Shown here piece by piece: positions 34,839-41,008 of a stretch of 41,008 nucleotides of DNA. The notes under the pieces were generated by a model. The model made no database searches, had not been told where the DNA came from, and saw only the letters and a list, made by a program, of their open reading frames with translations. The DNA is from a virus, in the IMG/VR virus record IMGVR_UViG_3300025131_000106, positions 1 to 41,008 of that record; one strand, given 5' to 3'. Made by a program: the position numbers and the translations under genes. The first letter of the stretch is position 1; each line of letters opens with the position of its first letter.

Positions 34839-37058
34839 TCAGACGCGACCTGCGACTTCTTGGAAACTAATTCCAGTTCTAGTAGCAACAAATGTCAATT
34901 CGACATAGTTGATGGACTTGGATGGTTTCAGGAAGATGTCAGCTCTAAACTCATTGTTGTCAATGATGTCAGGAGTGTTGTTTGATTCGTCACAAATTAC
35001 CCGGAAGTCAATAAGTCCTCTCTTAGATTGGATATCACGAAGGAATGGTTCAGTGATGTTCACAAAGTTTGCTCTCGTGATCTCATCATTGAATTCAAAA
35101 AGTTGAGCATCTGCTGCTCTCTTCAGTGATTGTTCGATAAAGAGGAAGAGGCGACGGACGTTGATTCTATCAAACGCGGATGCATATGCTAGACCAGTCT
35201 TATCACCAAAGAGTACAACACCTGTTCCAGGTTGGTTGATGACAGGGTTGATTCTGTTTTGATACAAGAGATCACGCTCTGCCTTGGTTGGGTTGTATGC
35301 CAACTTAACAGAGTTCAGCAGTATACCACGCTGGAGACCAGCAGGTGAGAACCAAGGGAATGAATCTCTGGTTGTTCTTGCCATCAGACCTGCGATATCA
35401 GCGTTACCTGGGATGTAACGGAAGACATCGTTAAAGCGGTCATAGACATACTTGTATGCTGAGTCAAATACAACATAAGATGAGGAGGAGATTGGCGAGA
35501 AGAAGTCAATGACATTCGCTGTCTGAGTTGTCGAGTTGCTGATGTTAACAACGTCAGTTCTTTCAGGTGAGACAACACCAACACAATCTTGTCTGGTTTC
35601 GCAGATAGTGATGATCTTGTTTGCTTTTGCCTGTGATGCTTCCTTAGATCCGAGTCCAGGACCCATGATCAAGAAGTCAATGGCAGTCTCAGAGTCATCA
35701 AGGAACTTGTCGTATGCTGCAGTTGTATCTCCGAGGTCAACTGTATATGAACCAGATGCCTCAGGATCTTCATTACCATCGTAGTTCTTACCACCAAGCA
35801 GGGAATAAGTTACGTTGCCAAGTGAGGAGTATGTAACGCCTTGTGCGTTCTGTCCCCACAGACCTTGACCGGTTGTAAGAGCAGTAAATCCACTGCTGTA
35901 TCCCGTTGCGGTTGGAGTGGTGCCATGGAAAGAATCATCTGCCTGAGACGCATTGTATCCAGCAAAGAGAATCTCAGAGCGATTAGCAAGGAAGGTCTTG
36001 TAGTAGATTCTAGTTGGAGAGTTGACGCTTGATACTGCGTCCTTCGCCTTAGACAGGAAGAGGTGCTTCTCAAGAATAGTTGCCTGGTTACCTGTGACTG
36101 TTCCGTCATCATCAACAACAACGACATGCATAGCATCACCTTTACCACTTCTGTTAAGTGAGAATGCGTTAGTTACAGGTCTTGGTGCGATAGTCTTCCA
36201 GAAGATCGTAGCGTTATCAAGTCCAAGAGTTTGTTGCTCATACCAGTCAAGTGAGGTTACAACAGATGATGCGGGAACGTCGGTGCCAGCACCTTCAGTT
36301 TTTGCAATACCAGCAGCAGTGATGAACTTAACAGTCTGTCCAGCAAGGACGGAAGTTGTTGAGTTACCCTTAGCATAGACAATTGCAGTCTCCGTACCTG
36401 CGGTAGAGACTCTTGACGTTACCTTAACGTCAACGGTTGATTCGCCACTTGAGTCTGTAGTAAAACCAACAACGATACCCTTCAGGTAACCATCGAAGGT
36501 TGATACCGTACCAGATCCAGGCAGGCTGCTAGTGATTCCTACAGAGAATCCAAGACCAACTTGTACACCTAGTCTTCCAAGATCGGATGTAGTAATGCCG
36601 ACTGTTTGGTCTGCAAGATCATCAATCTGACAAACTTTAGCGTTATTCAACCAAGAACCTGGGTTCTTACCAGCATATACAAAATTATTTGCTGAAGAAT
36701 ATGACTCATTATAGTCATCAAAGTTTTTGATTAACAGCGTGGTTGTTGATGCAATACCAACACCAGCGTTTGCGTTCTTCAGTGAGGAGCCGCTCATGCG
36801 GACAATCCTCATTGAACCACCGTATGCGAGGTATGATGATGCACTCATCCAATACTCAAAGTGATTATCTGCACTCGAGGGTTCGCCAAAAACTTGTAGC
36901 AGTCCCGCTTCATCTTCAATAAAGACTGGTTCCTCTACAGGTCCCTGTGCAAATGGAGCAGCGAAACCACCAGTCGATGGGTTCACATTATCAGCTCTTC
37001 CTACTGTTAAATCAACTTCTCTGATCCTTACACCAGGAGATAATTGTGGAGTCGCCAT
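34839..37058 (-). CDS. gp18: Contractile tail sheath protein gp18
   Basis: 739 residues (T4: 659). It forms the sheath that contracts to drive the tube through the host envelope. The N-terminus MATPQLSPGVRIREVDLTV and GFAAPFAQGPVEEPVFIE, then YWMSASSYLAYGGSMRIVR near residues 70-88, match the T4-like sheath. The C-terminal polymerising domain is clear: DSFPWFSPAGLQRGILLN, QNRINPVINQPGTGVVLFGDKT, FDRINVRRLFLFIEQSL, and FRVICDESNNTPD. The middle (about 130-480) is a variable, Thr/Ser/Gly-rich surface region, the probable source of the extra length. A late promoter is 36 bases upstream. Confidence 0.97.
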   Translation of the reverse strand: MATPQLSPGVRIREVDLTVGRADNVNPSTGGFAAPFAQGPVEEPVFIEDEAGLLQVFGEPSSADNHFEYWMSASSYLAYGGSMRIVRMSGSSLKNANAGVGIASTTTLLIKNFDDYNESYSSANNFVYAGKNPGSWLNNAKVCQIDDLADQTVGITTSDLGRLGVQVGLGFSVGITSSLPGSGTVSTFDGYLKGIVVGFTTDSSGESTVDVKVTSRVSTAGTETAIVYAKGNSTTSVLAGQTVKFITAAGIAKTEGAGTDVPASSVVTSLDWYEQQTLGLDNATIFWKTIAPRPVTNAFSLNRSGKGDAMHVVVVDDDGTVTGNQATILEKHLFLSKAKDAVSSVNSPTRIYYKTFLANRSEILFAGYNASQADDSFHGTTPTATGYSSGFTALTTGQGLWGQNAQGVTYSSLGNVTYSLLGGKNYDGNEDPEASGSYTVDLGDTTAAYDKFLDDSETAIDFLIMGPGLGSKEASQAKANKIITICETRQDCVGVVSPERTDVVNISNSTTQTANVIDFFSPISSSSYVVFDSAYKYVYDRFNDVFRYIPGNADIAGLMARTTRDSFPWFSPAGLQRGILLNSVKLAYNPTKAERDLLYQNRINPVINQPGTGVVLFGDKTGLAYASAFDRINVRRLFLFIEQSLKRAADAQLFEFNDEITRANFVNITEPFLRDIQSKRGLIDFRVICDESNNTPDIIDNNEFRADIFLKPSKSINYVELTFVATRTGISFQEVAGRV

Positions 37059-37094
37059 GTTGTGTTTCTCCGTGTCCTAAAAATTAACTAAAAC

Positions 37095-37102
37095 TATTTA
37101 TT
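37095..37102 (-). promoter_or_regulatory. Late promoter for gp18, AATAAATA
   Basis: AATAAATA on the minus strand, 36 bases before the gp18 ATG. Two further AATAAATA copies lie upstream inside the zinc-ribbon gene at 37205-37212 and 37255-37262. Confidence 0.65.
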
Positions 37103-37142
37103 GTTTAGGATCTTTAGAACGGGGAAACAATGCATGAACAAC

Positions 37143-37373
37143 CTACCAGTCAGGATACTCCCACTCCGGTATCTTTTTTTTCTTCTTCTTAGTCTTCTTG
37201 ACTCTATTTATTGTACACTCTTTACACTCATACGAATAAGAGGATGCTAACTCATATTTATTTTTACGTGTCTTATAAAAACCATCAATCAGGTCTTTAG
37301 TAACACCACAAGTTCTACACGTCCTCTCAGTAAGAAATAAATGATTTACCCCATACTGTTCGTCAAGTTCCAT
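37143..37373 (-). CDS. Small zinc-ribbon protein, 76 residues
   Basis: The start is the ATG at 37373, which overlaps the gp17 stop (TGATGG), giving MELDEQYGVNHLFLTERTC; the longer frame begins with a TTG. Two CxxC knuckles (CRTCG near residues 19-23 and CKECT near 50-54), separated by about 30 residues with FYKTRKNKYELASSYSYE, match the zinc ribbon that often precedes HNH nuclease domains in phages, but no HNH motif follows. The tail is strongly basic (VKKTKKKKKKIPEWEYPDW), suggesting nucleic-acid binding. Position between terminase and sheath genes; it could be a remnant of an HNH homing endonuclease or a packaging accessory. Confidence 0.8.
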   Translation of the reverse strand: MELDEQYGVNHLFLTERTCRTCGVTKDLIDGFYKTRKNKYELASSYSYECKECTINRVKKTKKKKKKIPEWEYPDW

Positions 37374-39025
37374 CAATTATACTCCCACATATGTGTTAGG
37401 TCCCCATACTCACCAACTGATGCTTTAGACCAACGGTCACCATCAGCATCAACAAAACTATTATCTTCTAAACCATCAGATATAAAACCAAACGGTGCCA
37501 TATCCTGTTCTATTTGATTCTTTTGCTCATCATAGATTCTCTTACGAACATCTTGGTCAGTCAGTTCTTTAAAATAGTCTTGTGCTACCAACCAAGAATA
37601 GATAACCAGACACATTGCCAAGTCATCATTACATCCTTCCTCTGCTTGAAATGAGTTATTCTTTTGAATGAATGTTGTCAACTCAGCAATGATATCATAA
37701 TCATGCAGGATTAATTTATCCTCCTCAAGTATTGCCTTGAGGTTAAGTGCTCCAACCTTCTTAACTGTTTTGGACATTTTGACACCAAGTTGTGTCTTTT
37801 TACCAGAGAATCCCTGACCTACAACTTGTCCAGCACGTCCTCTCATTGAGCACATCAAAATGTTTTGATACTCCAAATCATACTGCATAATAGCAGCAAC
37901 TTGGTCGCCAACATCATTTACTTCACATAAAACAAACGCATTATTATAACCTTTGGCAACATCATAGATGATGTTAGGGAACATCATTGGTTTGATTTCA
38001 TTATTACGATACTTGGCAACAACCTTATGTGGGAATGTTGTGATATCAAACACAACAAATGCAGAGTAGTCATTGCCTACTCCACGCGCAACGTCAACAG
38101 TACAGATATAATCATGATCAGGTTCTGGTTCTTCGTAGACATCCAGACCTCCACCTTGCGTTAATGGATTATCATATACTAATGATCTTAATTTACTTGG
38201 GTTGATAAGTGTATTAACAGAACCAAGGAACTCACACTCAAACTCAACATTAAACTGTTGATCTGAGGTATTAGCAATGGTCTGTCTCTTCCACTCTGCA
38301 TCTCTACCAGGAACCTCAGACCAATGAACCTCAGTTGGAATATATTCATTATCATTCTTCTCAGCATCGTGCCACATTCGGTAGAAATGATTCATACCGT
38401 GAGGCGTTGAAACAATGATTACCTTTGTGCTTTTACCAGAAGTAATAGTAGGATAAACAGAGGCAAAGAACAAATCAGCAATGTGATTTGGGACGAACGC
38501 AAACTCGTCGAGAAAGAGGATGTTGAACGACATACCTCGGACAGCAGATGCAGATGTAGATGCTGCCAAAATTTTACTGCCATTTTCTAACTCGATGTTA
38601 CCTTTGTTCCATACCAGAATACCCTGTTGCATCCACTTTGGCAAGTTCTCGTATGCTATGGCTAACCTTGCTAATAATTCTCTAGCAGTGGATGCTTTGT
38701 TTGCTAGGATACCAATATTTACACTATCATTAAAAATAGCATAATGCAATAGATAAGATATCACAGTTGTAGACTTACCAGTCTGCCGTGGCATCTTACA
38801 GATATTAAATCTATTATTATGAAAGTTAGTAATTAACTTCTCTTGAAAATGATATGGATGAAACTGGGTAAGACCCTCATCCAAAGAAACAATTTTAATA
38901 TAATTGTTTGCAAAGTAAACTGGGTCATCTTTACATTTAATAAACTCCTCAATTTGCTCATAATTGAACTCAATTGGAGTATTCGCTTTTTTTAGATTGG
39001 GATTACCCAGATACTGTTCAGTCAT
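37373..39025 (-). CDS. gp17: Terminase large subunit gp17
   Basis: 550 residues (T4: 610). It is the packaging motor and headful nuclease. The ATPase P-loop is MPRQTGKSTTV near residues 78-88 (Walker A with the T4-type RQxGKS form), Walker B NILFLDEFAFVP near 169-180 with the catalytic Glu, and the coupling motif IVSTPHGMNHFYRMW. The RNase-H-like nuclease domain has VDVARGVGNDYSAFVVFD near 308-325 and a later aspartate in CNDDLAMCLVIYSW near 465-480. The ATG at 39025 overlaps the tiny 26-residue ORF. No recognisable gp16 small subunit lies upstream in this window. Confidence 0.97.
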   Translation of the reverse strand: MTEQYLGNPNLKKANTPIEFNYEQIEEFIKCKDDPVYFANNYIKIVSLDEGLTQFHPYHFQEKLITNFHNNRFNICKMPRQTGKSTTVISYLLHYAIFNDSVNIGILANKASTARELLARLAIAYENLPKWMQQGILVWNKGNIELENGSKILAASTSASAVRGMSFNILFLDEFAFVPNHIADLFFASVYPTITSGKSTKVIIVSTPHGMNHFYRMWHDAEKNDNEYIPTEVHWSEVPGRDAEWKRQTIANTSDQQFNVEFECEFLGSVNTLINPSKLRSLVYDNPLTQGGGLDVYEEPEPDHDYICTVDVARGVGNDYSAFVVFDITTFPHKVVAKYRNNEIKPMMFPNIIYDVAKGYNNAFVLCEVNDVGDQVAAIMQYDLEYQNILMCSMRGRAGQVVGQGFSGKKTQLGVKMSKTVKKVGALNLKAILEEDKLILHDYDIIAELTTFIQKNNSFQAEEGCNDDLAMCLVIYSWLVAQDYFKELTDQDVRKRIYDEQKNQIEQDMAPFGFISDGLEDNSFVDADGDRWSKASVGEYGDLTHMWEYN

Positions 39026-39098
39026 GAATCAAAGTATCCTGAATCTTCTTTGCCATTACTTTATCCCAATCTTTAATTTTAGTCAACAAGCGTACCAT
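39018..39098 (-). CDS. Very small ORF upstream of gp17, 26 residues
   Basis: A 26-codon frame starting ATG (39098) with GGAGG four bases upstream, one of the better ribosome sites in the region. It overlaps the end of the nuclease gene and ends with a TGA inside the gp17 start region. The product is basic and helical (MVRLLTKIKDWDKVMAKKIQ). It could act as a translational coupler into gp17 or be a real micro-protein. It is too short to classify. Confidence 0.35.
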   Translation of the reverse strand: MVRLLTKIKDWDKVMAKKIQDTLIHD

Positions 39099-39540
39099 GT
39101 TCCCTCCTAATTTCTCTTAGTTTTTCTAAGTTCATATCCTTAGTGCCTCCATCATAGGCATGAGCATAACCTTCTTCAATCATTTGTTCGTTGAGCGACA
39201 CTGACTCGTCCCCAATGTATAACCACCCCAGAAGACGACCATATTTACCGACGCCGCCAACAAGTTCAGTCCTAACAGACAACTCATCATCACCAGCGAT
39301 AGTCGATTCCAGTTTCTCTTTGAGCCAGTTGGTTGCGTCTTTTCCAAGTGCTTTCTCCTCTAGATTTCTTGTTCTTTTTTCTGGCGTATCAACTCCTGCA
39401 ACTCTAACTCTTTCTTTCTTGTATAAGTCAAACCCAAGATCAATGGTGACATCAATAGTATCGCCGTCAAGAACACGATTAATCTCTGTTACTCGGAAGT
39501 TGTAGCAGGATTTCCTGCTTGGTGGTGTCATTGCGCCCAT
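39079..39540 (-). CDS. Staphylococcal-nuclease-like (thermonuclease) protein
   Basis: 153 residues. The SNase fold is clear: VLDGDTIDVTIDLGF (strand and calcium-binding aspartate near residue 25), RVRVAGVDTPEKRT near 44-57 (equivalents of Arg35, Asp40 and Glu43), and KYGRLLGWLYIG near 103-114 (Arg87 equivalent). SLNEQMIEEGYAHAYDGG is the conserved final helix. All three catalytic residues are kept, so activity is likely. There is no signal peptide. Such genes are frequent in cyanomyoviruses and may help degrade host DNA. The ATG at 39540 has GGAG seven bases upstream, though it overlaps the upstream gene by 62 bases. Confidence 0.92.
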   Translation of the reverse strand: MGAMTPPSRKSCYNFRVTEINRVLDGDTIDVTIDLGFDLYKKERVRVAGVDTPEKRTRNLEEKALGKDATNWLKEKLESTIAGDDELSVRTELVGGVGKYGRLLGWLYIGDESVSLNEQMIEEGYAHAYDGGTKDMNLEKLREIRREHGTLVD

Positions 39541-39790
39541 GATCGATCTCCTTTGATTCTGTTGATACTGCTATGCCTATGATAAATGTTGCTGCTGCAA
39601 TTACTGCACCAGCGCCAGCGACCCACTTCTCTAACGTGCGAATACGACCACGAAGTTTTTCTAGTTCTTCGTTCGTATCGTCAACACGCTTATGAACCAT
39701 TTCAATGCGGCGAATAGAATTCTCTATAGTGCTGTCCATCACAGCAATCTTTGTATCCTGCTCCGCATCTTTATTTGTAAGGTCACTCAT
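39479..39790 (-). CDS. Coiled-coil plus membrane-anchor protein, 103 residues (XhlA-like)
   Basis: The start is taken as the ATG at 39790 (MSDLTNKDAEQDTKIAV), which overlaps the stop of the upstream small gene (ATGAGTGA); an ATG at 39802 is possible. Residues about 10-50 form a coiled coil (MDSTIENSIRRIEMVHKRVDD, broken here, then NEELEKLRGRIRTLEKW), followed by one membrane span near 56-74 (VAGAGAVIAAATFIIGIAV) and a polar tail. This layout resembles XhlA-type proteins linked to phage lysis cassettes, and this version seems common in cyanophages. Its 3' end overlaps the nuclease gene by 62 bases. A lysis role is only a suggestion. Confidence 0.82.
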   Translation of the reverse strand: MSDLTNKDAEQDTKIAVMDSTIENSIRRIEMVHKRVDDTNEELEKLRGRIRTLEKWVAGAGAVIAAATFIIGIAVSTESKEIDHGRNDTTKQEILLQLPSNRD

Positions 39791-39926
39791 CTTCCAACTC
39801 ATCGAAAGCCATACGCATTATATAGACGATATACCACATAACTCCAGCAAGAAGTATGACTAATGAGATAATTACACTCCAAACAGGATCATTTACGTTA
39901 TCAAGTGGACGCAATAATAAATTCAT
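39783..39926 (-). CDS. Small membrane protein, 47 residues
   Basis: Fills the gap between two genes, with its stop in the start region of the next gene. It reads MNLLLRPLDNVNDPVWSVI, a hydrophobic span of about 20 residues (SVIISLVILLAGVMWYIVYI) and the acidic end AFDELEDE. A single-span membrane protein, N-terminus probably cytoplasmic or periplasmic depending on the lone Arg. No clear ribosome site. Short single-span proteins of this type recur upstream of the packaging genes in these phages, as far as I recall. Confidence 0.7.
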   Translation of the reverse strand: MNLLLRPLDNVNDPVWSVIISLVILLAGVMWYIVYIMRMAFDELEDE

Positions 39927-39927
39927 T

Positions 39928-40116
39928 TTACATATTTTCAAATTTGTATTCTAATATCATGCGATACATTGAATCTCTCAAGTACCATAGGTGTTCTTGC
40001 TCTGCCACTTCCCGAGCAGGTGATCCTTCCCAAGTCTCCAAACGTTTTATGACACAATGATGCAGTAAATGTATGTCTTCTATACGTAGACTTATTTGAT
40101 AGTCGTATTCGTTCAT
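39928..40116 (-). CDS. Small hypothetical protein, 62 residues
   Basis: The ATG at 40116 overlaps the upstream stop (ATGA). The product MNEYDYQISLRIEDIHLLH continues with HHCVIKRLETWEGSPAREVAEQ; it is helical and acidic with several histidines and ends YKFENM. No membrane segment or known domain. A short stretch (HLWYLRDSMYRMILEYKF) is amphipathic. It lies in a cluster of tiny overlapping genes before the packaging module and probably shares their message. Confidence 0.75.
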   Translation of the reverse strand: MNEYDYQISLRIEDIHLLHHCVIKRLETWEGSPAREVAEQEHLWYLRDSMYRMILEYKFENM

Positions 40117-40262
40117 GGATTCTTAGGGTCTATTCCTAGGTCTTTGAGGTATTCTATCCACCAGTCGGAGTCCTTTATATATCTCCAATTAGGGACTTCT
40201 TTGCCTTGCTTCACAACATAGTATTGATATAGTGCATCATCTATAATCTGTGCGATCTCCAT
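40113..40262 (-). CDS. Small hypothetical protein, 49 residues
   Basis: Found in the gap between two genes. The ATG at 40262 lies inside the end of the upstream gene (26-base overlap) and the TGA overlaps the next ATG. The product is MEIAQIIDDALYQYYVVKQ, then KEVPNWRYIKDSDWWIEYL and the end KDLGIDPKNP: aromatic-rich, helical, well-mixed composition typical of genuine protein. No known family. The double overlap supports translation. Confidence 0.72.
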   Translation of the reverse strand: MEIAQIIDDALYQYYVVKQGKEVPNWRYIKDSDWWIEYLKDLGIDPKNP

Positions 40263-40446
40263 ATTCTTCTTCCGCTTCATCAACGTCTACATATGGATTT
40301 TCCACATAGGGTCCTCGTTTTCGTAGAGGTTCTTTCCTGACATAATCGGTTTCAGAATTTACAGCAGATACCCAAACAGCAAGTTTCATTACGATAAAAA
40401 TTAAAACCAGTGGTGTAAAACAACCGATTAAAGTTACTGGTTTCAT
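40237..40446 (-). CDS. Small membrane-anchored protein, 69 residues
   Basis: Starts MKPVTLIGCFTPLVLIFIV; residues about 5-28 form one hydrophobic span that could be a signal anchor or an uncleaved signal peptide, and the cysteine at position 9 (LIGCF) lies too early and in the wrong context for a convincing lipobox. The rest is charged: RKEPLRKRGPYVENPYVDV followed by an acidic tail (DEAEEEYGDRTDYR). Probably a membrane-tethered small protein. A late promoter (40486-40493) is 40 bases upstream and GAGG lies close before the ATG, so late expression is likely. Confidence 0.75.
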   Translation of the reverse strand: MKPVTLIGCFTPLVLIFIVMKLAVWVSAVNSETDYVRKEPLRKRGPYVENPYVDVDEAEEEYGDRTDYR

Positions 40447-40485
40447 TTATGTTTCCTCGTAAAAGATTCCCAGTGTTCCCATCTA

Positions 40486-40493
40486 TATTTATG
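40486..40493 (-). promoter_or_regulatory. Late promoter, CATAAATA
   Basis: CATAAATA on the minus strand between two small genes, 40 bases upstream of the 69-residue membrane protein; the first late promoter in the window in the direction of transcription. Confidence 0.6.
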
Positions 40494-40501
40494 TATTGTA
40501 G

Positions 40502-40588
40502 TCAATGATAGTATGCATTTTCTAATCCCCATCTAACAGAATACCCCACCACTCCAAAAAGTGTAATTGCTTGGACCGCTAATCCCAT
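40502..40588 (-). CDS. Very small membrane peptide, 28 residues
   Basis: Occupies most of a 132-base gap. The ATG at 40588 overlaps the stop of the upstream gene. The product MGLAVQAITLFGVVGYSVR then WGLENAYYH has one hydrophobic stretch of about 16 residues, suiting a minimal membrane peptide. Too short for confidence, but overlap, frame and composition agree with other micro-genes here. Confidence 0.45.
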   Translation of the reverse strand: MGLAVQAITLFGVVGYSVRWGLENAYYH

Positions 40589-40797
40589 TTTTCCCATGGA
40601 TCCTCTTTGTGCAGGCAAGAATTAGGATGTGCCCACCCCTTATTTAATTCTTTTAACCTCTGCTTGAGGATGTTATTTTCGAGTTTCAACATATAATTTC
40701 GATGTTGCAACCACTTTATATATTTCATCCCTATCCATCCGATAGATTCACATCTCATCATATAAATTAGATGTTTCAACTTTTCAATAGGGATCAT
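40579..40797 (-). CDS. Small helical protein, 72 residues
   Basis: The start is the ATG at 40797 (MIPIEKLKHLIYMMRCES), which overlaps the end of the preceding gene by 14 bases; a GTG at 40800 is one codon earlier. Residues about 30-55 (HRNYMLKLENNILKQRLKEL) have Leu/Ile at heptad spacing and probably form a short coiled coil. The C-terminus has two cysteine/histidine residues (NSCLHKEDPWEKWD). Basic overall, no membrane span. Unknown function; part of the micro-gene cluster. Confidence 0.7.
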   Translation of the reverse strand: MIPIEKLKHLIYMMRCESIGWIGMKYIKWLQHRNYMLKLENNILKQRLKELNKGWAHPNSCLHKEDPWEKWD

Positions 40798-40990
40798 CAC
40801 ACCTTTTTTTCCATAACTCTAAGAAGTATCTATCAACTTGATACAAATCCTTACCAGGAGGAATTTTATCAATGTCTACAGACCACTCTCTACACAGATC
40901 TCTCATTTCTAGTGTTATGCCACGAGGTAAAAACATTCTGCCAAAGGAGGACATGGCAAATGCAAACCTCATTCTAATGCGCTGTTCCAT
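40784..40990 (-). CDS. Hypothetical protein at right edge, 68 residues, possibly a C-terminal fragment
   Basis: The first ATG in the window is at 40990, but the frame stays open to the edge (upstream codons read PTPTQE), and AGGA lies too close to that ATG to serve as its ribosome site. The protein may thus be longer and start outside. Visible part: MEQRIRMRFAFAMSSFGRM, FLPRGITLEMRDLCREWSV, then PPGKDLYQVDRYFLELWKK. Basic, helical, no known motif. Its 3' end overlaps the next gene by 14 bases. Confidence 0.65.
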   Translation of the reverse strand: MEQRIRMRFAFAMSSFGRMFLPRGITLEMRDLCREWSVDIDKIPPGKDLYQVDRYFLELWKKRCDDPY

Positions 40991-41008
40991 TTCCTGAGTA
41001 GGCGTCGG

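Noticed and set aside
1-41008. CRISPR arrays, insertion sequences, integrase or attachment sites
   Set aside because: No tandem spaced repeats, transposase or integrase motifs were seen on either strand; the only clear long-range repeat is the 32-bp inverted pair.

Overview
The window reads as part of a T4-like myovirus infecting marine cyanobacteria (a Synechococcus/Prochlorococcus cyanomyovirus). The T4 core blocks are present in T4 order (clamp, clamp loader, RegA and DNA polymerase; gp17 to gp23; gp3, UvsY and UvsW; gp55, gp47 and gp46). They are mixed with genes typical of cyanophages or their hosts: speD, cobS/cobT-like genes, hsp20, mazG, a DUF3110 protein and a porin-like outer-membrane protein. 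DNA is AT-rich. Every gene I can support lies on the minus strand, so transcription runs from high to low coordinates, and many genes overlap by ATGA, TAATG or GTGA junctions.

Layout in the direction of transcription. (1) 41008-39480: a run of very small, partly membrane-bound proteins. (2) 39540-28284: packaging and head/tail genes: a staphylococcal-type nuclease, terminase gp17, a zinc-ribbon protein, sheath gp18, tube gp19, portal gp20, a gp67-like core protein, an unknown virion-type protein, protease gp21, scaffold gp22 and capsid gp23. Most units are preceded by a T4-type late promoter (TATAAATA or AATAAATA), and gp23 ends at a strong terminator. (3) 28283-27416: a free-standing porin-like gene with its own host-type promoter, late promoter, leader hairpins and terminator, then a small membrane protein. 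(4) 27392-24425: gp3, uvsY, uvsW and an Sm-like protein. (5) 24388-19680: a host-type promoter drives sigma factor gp55, gp47, DUF3110, gp46, a nucleotide-sugar epimerase and a helical protein. (6) 19646-9872: cobT-like, cobS-like, DUF3310, gp45, speD, gp44, DUF218, Sm-like, Dam, gp62 and regA, then a terminator. (7) hsp20 as a separate unit. (8) 9322-1: a host-type promoter drives two Sm-like genes, DNA polymerase gp43, UvsX, helicase gp41, MazG, small proteins, a tRNA-Ala, a large unknown protein and a partial protein with ligase-like motifs.

The genes serve replication, recombination, late transcription, head and tail assembly and packaging, with auxiliary host-takeover functions (polyamine synthesis, nucleotide pool control, DNA methylation, chaperone, AAA+/VWA machine).

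The most interesting items are: four paralogues of a small Sm-like protein family placed around the replication and recombination genes; a MazG enzyme carrying a ribbon-helix-helix-like N-terminal extension next to a 32-bp inverted duplication of a distant coding segment; and a set of host-type promoters whose spacer or -35 region lies inside an inverted repeat, including a back-to-back pair at 24329-24388, one of which points antisense to the rest of the window. Eight small genes below the usual length cut-off were also found by reading gene junctions.
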